From: Candidatus Rokuibacteriota bacterium
Lineage (GTDB): Bacteria; Methylomirabilota; Methylomirabilia; Rokubacteriales; CSP1-6
DNA length: 64,000 bases
Assembly (NCBI GenBank): GCA_003220615.1
Contig: QHTB01000137.1
Span: 1-64,000 of the forward strand
Reading direction: 5' to 3'
Shown: one piece after another, positions 62,101 to 64,000 of the stretch
Layout: every line of letters starts with the position of its first letter
Numbering within the stretch: position 1 is the first letter of the stretch
The notes under the pieces: model-generated
Told to the model about the DNA's origin: nothing
Seen by the model: the letters and a program-made list of their open reading frames with translations, nothing else
Database searches by the model: none
Translations under genes and position numbers: made by a program

Positions 62101-62269
62101 GGCCGCGATCTCACGCGGGATCGGCTCGGAGATCCAGCAGCCCCTCGCCCGCGTCGTCATCGGCGGTCTCGTCTCCTCGACGATCCTCACCCTGCTGGTG
62201 CTGCCCGCGCTCTACGCGCTGGTCGCGGCCCGCCACGAGCACCAGCCGTCGCTGGAGCCGTCGACGTGA
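59192..62269 (+). CDS. heavy-metal-type RND efflux pump (CzcA/CusA family)
   Basis: 1025 residues, full HME-RND length. The proton-relay and metal motif in helix 4, AIDFGIIVDGAVIMTEN, carries D392, D398 and E405. Starts MIGRVVAFALHQRFITLALA. PN1/PC domains and the second six helices (ending PALYALVAARHEHQ) follow. Pumps divalent or monovalent metal ions out of the periplasm with the adaptor and channel. Ion specificity is not deduced. A close relative starts 418 nt downstream of its stop. Confidence 0.94.
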   Translation: MIGRVVAFALHQRFITLALALLLTIGGIVSYHRLPIEAYPDVGDVQVEVITLWPGHSAEEVERVVTLALEKQLNGVPNLTFLRSQSLFGLSNIRVLFSDGTDPYWARQQVQERLVAAEVPGDVKPTMAPLSSVIGEIYRYTLHSDRLPLVEIKALQDWVLEREFLKVPGVADVISWGGGIKQYQITVDPARLRAYNLTLKNVFDAVAANNANAGGSYIPRGQYAVTVRGIGLIQSTRDIENIVVSAQRGTPVRVRDIGEVGIGHAIRLGVFGRDGEDDVVAGIVRMRKGENPGRVIDGVKAKLDEIKQLLPEGVEMRPYYSRDKLVDATVNTVLKNLVEGAALVVILLTLFLYNLRAALIVAVTIPLSLLFAFIFMDFRGIPANLLSLGAIDFGIIVDGAVIMTENILRHLAERKVTGHRVTREVQHAAMQVARPLTFAVLIIMTVYVPILTFQRIEGKLFRPMAVTISLAVIGALILTLTLIPVLTTVLFRRPPSDRESPLIRGLRAPYLPTLRWCLRWPLVPIAGATALVALSLLVFTMLGKEFLPELDEGDIWLRVTFPLGISVEGARPYVREIRARLRQFPEVRAVTSQLGAPDDGTDPEAPDNAEFYVGLRPREEWRFRTRAKLAEAMDTALADIPGKTTNFSQPIKDNVDEALAGVKGELAIKLYGPDSFVLDAKARELVGLLRPIRGVADLDYDHFVGQPQLQIVVDRTATARYGINVQDVQDAIEAATKGRSVTEIFEGERRFDLAVRLRSEGDLLADLRRLVISAPNGERIPVVQLAEFIQAEGVAEINRDGNQRRVAVKWSVRDRDMGSLVAEAMQTVKSLSLPHGYRMVWSGRFEDQQRALARLYVIVPLVIFIIFILLFGTFQSVGDALLIMLNLPFALIGGTLALWLWGANFNISAAVGYIAVFGVSVLNGVVLVSSIRQARSEEGLSVPDAVVRGCAIRFRPIVVSGIVAVIGFIPAAISRGIGSEIQQPLARVVIGGLVSSTILTLLVLPALYALVAARHEHQPSLEPST

Positions 62270-62634
62270 TCGCCTTCGTCACGCTCCGCGACACCCGGCC
62301 GTGCCTGTGGCTGGCCGTGTACGCGCTGGCCTTCGTCTGCGTGCTGTCGTTCATCGCCTTCGAGATGCTCGACCTCGACGGCTCCGACCTCCAGACCGAT
62401 CCACGCCACGCCACCTTCAAGCCGGCCGAGGCCGAGCACGCCGACGATGCTCGGCGCGCGAGCCTCGTACCGGTGGATGCCGTCGTCGCCCGGGTGATCG
62501 CGATGCTGGACGACCGTCCCATCCGGGACGAGCGTCTGGCCAGTCCGTCGTCACGCCCACTGCCGCCGACCTGGCGGCCGGGGGTTTGTCTGCTCGCTCG
62601 CGCCTCCCTCGCCGACGTCCCTCCCGCAGCCTGA
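62266..62634 (+). CDS. small membrane protein, paralogue of 56337
   Basis: 122 residues from GTG 62266, overlapping the pump stop by 4 nt. VYALAFVCVLSFIAFEMLDL is a single helix with the shared DGSD motif after it. The remaining 80 residues are polar and end ARASLADVPPAA. Found between two RND genes; conserved coupling suggests a pump-associated role. No family recognised. Confidence 0.6.
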   Translation: MIAFVTLRDTRPCLWLAVYALAFVCVLSFIAFEMLDLDGSDLQTDPRHATFKPAEAEHADDARRASLVPVDAVVARVIAMLDDRPIRDERLASPSSRPLPPTWRPGVCLLARASLADVPPAA

Positions 62635-62687
62635 CCGTCGTCCCGGATCTCTCGTGATGCACATCCCCAGACGGGAGGACTGTCGGC

Positions 62688-64000
62688 ATGATCACGCGTC
62701 TCGTTGCGTTCGCGCTCCACCAGCGCTTCATCACGCTCGCGCTGGCCCTGTTGCTCACCGTGGGCGGCATCATCTCGTATCACCGCCTGCCCATCGAAGC
62801 CTATCCCGACGTCGCCGACGTCCAGGTCGACGTCATCACGATCTGGCCTGGCCGCGCCGCCGAGGAAGTCGAGCGGCTCATCACCGTTCAGCTCGAGAAA
62901 GAGCTGAACGGCATCGCCGGCATCACCTTTCTGCGCTCGGTGTCCAACTTCGGCCTCTCCAACATCCACGTCCTCTTCGCCGACGGCACCGACAACTACT
63001 GGGCCCGCCAGCAGGTGCTCGAGCGGATCACCGGGGCCGAGCTGCCACCCGACGCCAAGCCGGGGCTGGGGCCGCTGGCCAGCGCGATCAGCGAGGTTTA
63101 TCGCTACACGCTCGAGTCCAAGACGATGCCGCTCGTCGAGGTGAAGGCGCTTCAAGACTGGGTGCTGGAGCGCGAGTTCCGGAAGGTCCCGGGCGTGGCC
63201 GACGTGGTGTCGTGGGGCGGTGGGATCAAGCAGTACCAGATCACCATCGATCCCGGCCGGCTGCGCGGCTACAACCTCACGCTCAAGCAGGTCTTCGACG
63301 CGGTGACCGCCAACAACGCCAACGCCGGCGGCAGCTACCTGCGCGACGGTGAGTACGCGCTCATGGTGCGTGGCATCGGCCTGCTCCGCTCGACCGAGGA
63401 CCTCGCCGACGTGGTGGTGGCCGCCCAGAAGGGCACGCCGATCCGCATCCGCGACATCGGCGAGGTGGGAATCGGTCACGCCATCCGCTTCGGTGTCCTC
63501 GGCCGTGACCACGAGGACGATCTCGTGCAGGGCATCGTCCTCATGCGCAAGGGCGAGAACCCCGACGCGGTGATCGAAGGCGTGAAGAAGAAGCTGGTCG
63601 AGGTAAAGCGCATGCTGCCCGCCGGCGTCGAGCTCTACGACTATTACAGTCGTGACCGTCTGGTAAAGACCACCGTCACCACCGTGCTGCGCAACCTCGT
63701 CGAAGGCGCCGCGCTCGTCGTCGTGCTGCTCTCGCTCTTCCTCTACGACTTGCGCGCGGCCTTCATCGTCGCCCTCACGATCCCGCTGTCGCTCCTGTTC
63801 GCGTTCATCTTCATGGATCTCCGCGGGATCCCGGCCAACCTGCTTTCGCTGGGAGCCATCGACTTCGGGATCATCGTCGACGGGGCCGTCATCATGGCCG
63901 AGAACATCCTCCGTCACCTGTCCGAGCGGCGGCCGACGGGCCACCGCGTCGTGCGCGAGGTCCAGCACGCGGCGCTCGAGGTCGCGCGCCCGCTGACGTT
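62688..64000 (+). CDS. second heavy-metal-type RND efflux pump (3' end off window)
   Basis: First 437 residues visible, starting ATG 62688 after GGGAGGACTGTCGG. Opens MITRLVAFALHQRFITLALA, nearly the same as the 59192 pump. The metal and proton motif AIDFGIIVDGAVIMAEN is intact before the window ends. A tandem duplicate that has diverged (for example ADGTDNYWARQQ versus SDGTDPYWARQQ). No adaptor or channel genes are seen between them, so it may share those of the first pump. Confidence 0.92.
   Translation, partial: MITRLVAFALHQRFITLALALLLTVGGIISYHRLPIEAYPDVADVQVDVITIWPGRAAEEVERLITVQLEKELNGIAGITFLRSVSNFGLSNIHVLFADGTDNYWARQQVLERITGAELPPDAKPGLGPLASAISEVYRYTLESKTMPLVEVKALQDWVLEREFRKVPGVADVVSWGGGIKQYQITIDPGRLRGYNLTLKQVFDAVTANNANAGGSYLRDGEYALMVRGIGLLRSTEDLADVVVAAQKGTPIRIRDIGEVGIGHAIRFGVLGRDHEDDLVQGIVLMRKGENPDAVIEGVKKKLVEVKRMLPAGVELYDYYSRDRLVKTTVTTVLRNLVEGAALVVVLLSLFLYDLRAAFIVALTIPLSLLFAFIFMDLRGIPANLLSLGAIDFGIIVDGAVIMAENILRHLSERRPTGHRVVREVQHAALEVARPLT

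Overview
The window is dense, GC-rich bacterial chromosome with short intergenic gaps, many ATGA/GTGA/TGATG start-stop overlaps and frequent GTG starts. The gene set combines MetH, Sir2, MurB, a class I DAHP synthase, a deoxyhypusine-synthase homologue, TRAP and branched-chain amino-acid ABC uptake, N-methylhydantoinase-type HyuA/HyuB, two ACMSD-type amidohydrolases, an LLM flavoprotein, a CaiB CoA-transferase and two HME-RND pumps. I infer an uncultured soil or sediment chemoheterotroph of the Rokubacteria/Methylomirabilota type. That placement rests on gene style only. No rRNA, tRNA, IS element, prophage or CRISPR array was seen.

Layout. 1-6.5 kb: a DUF3090/histidine-phosphatase pair, HAD hydrolase, DUF3303, aldo/keto reductase, a NYN-LOTUS RNA-type protein and a molybdopterin oxidoreductase. 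6.6-14.4 kb: a secreted unknown, DAHP synthase, methyltransferase, deoxyhypusine-synthase-like protein, murB/pdxH, hydrolase/sirtuin and an MDR dehydrogenase. 14.5-24.9 kb: a catabolic block of FAH-family hydrolase, amidohydrolase, then one operon encoding a TRAP transporter (DctP, DctQ, DctM), an alanine-racemase-like protein inserted between transporter genes, and HyuA/HyuB. 24.9-32.5 kb: two related extracytoplasmic loci, each with an ECF sigma factor, a cupredoxin and an FxLYD-like protein, sharing an ECF-type promoter (GGAAC-N16-CGTT). 32.7-39.7 kb: an MFS transporter, a five-gene liv-type ABC operon and a second amidohydrolase. 39.8-49.6 kb: dehydrogenase, hydrolases, two DoxX-like membrane proteins, an extradiol-type dioxygenase, a MetE-like protein with a second branched-chain-type binding protein, an LLM oxidoreductase and a dienelactone hydrolase. 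49.7-56.3 kb: a retropepsin-like protein coupled to an AhpD-type protein with an in-frame UGA, a CoA-transferase, a PIN/Phd toxin-antitoxin pair and metH. 56.3-64 kb: a metal-type RND efflux operon with a tandem second pump gene cut by the window end, and two copies of an unrecognised small membrane protein.

Strongest signal: 50245-50775 reads as a selenocysteine-containing AhpD-like protein. The UGA falls exactly at the second cysteine of the C-x2-C-x3-H motif, the frame continues with normal family sequence, and a 7-bp hairpin with a G-initial loop lies at the spacing expected of a bacterial SECIS. Other notable signals are the shared ECF promoters with a 39-residue secreted peptide under one of them, a GC-run hairpin apparently inserted in frame into hyuA, tiny bridge ORFs that overlap the starts of real genes, several apparently leaderless starts, and a racemase homologue lacking the catalytic tyrosine.
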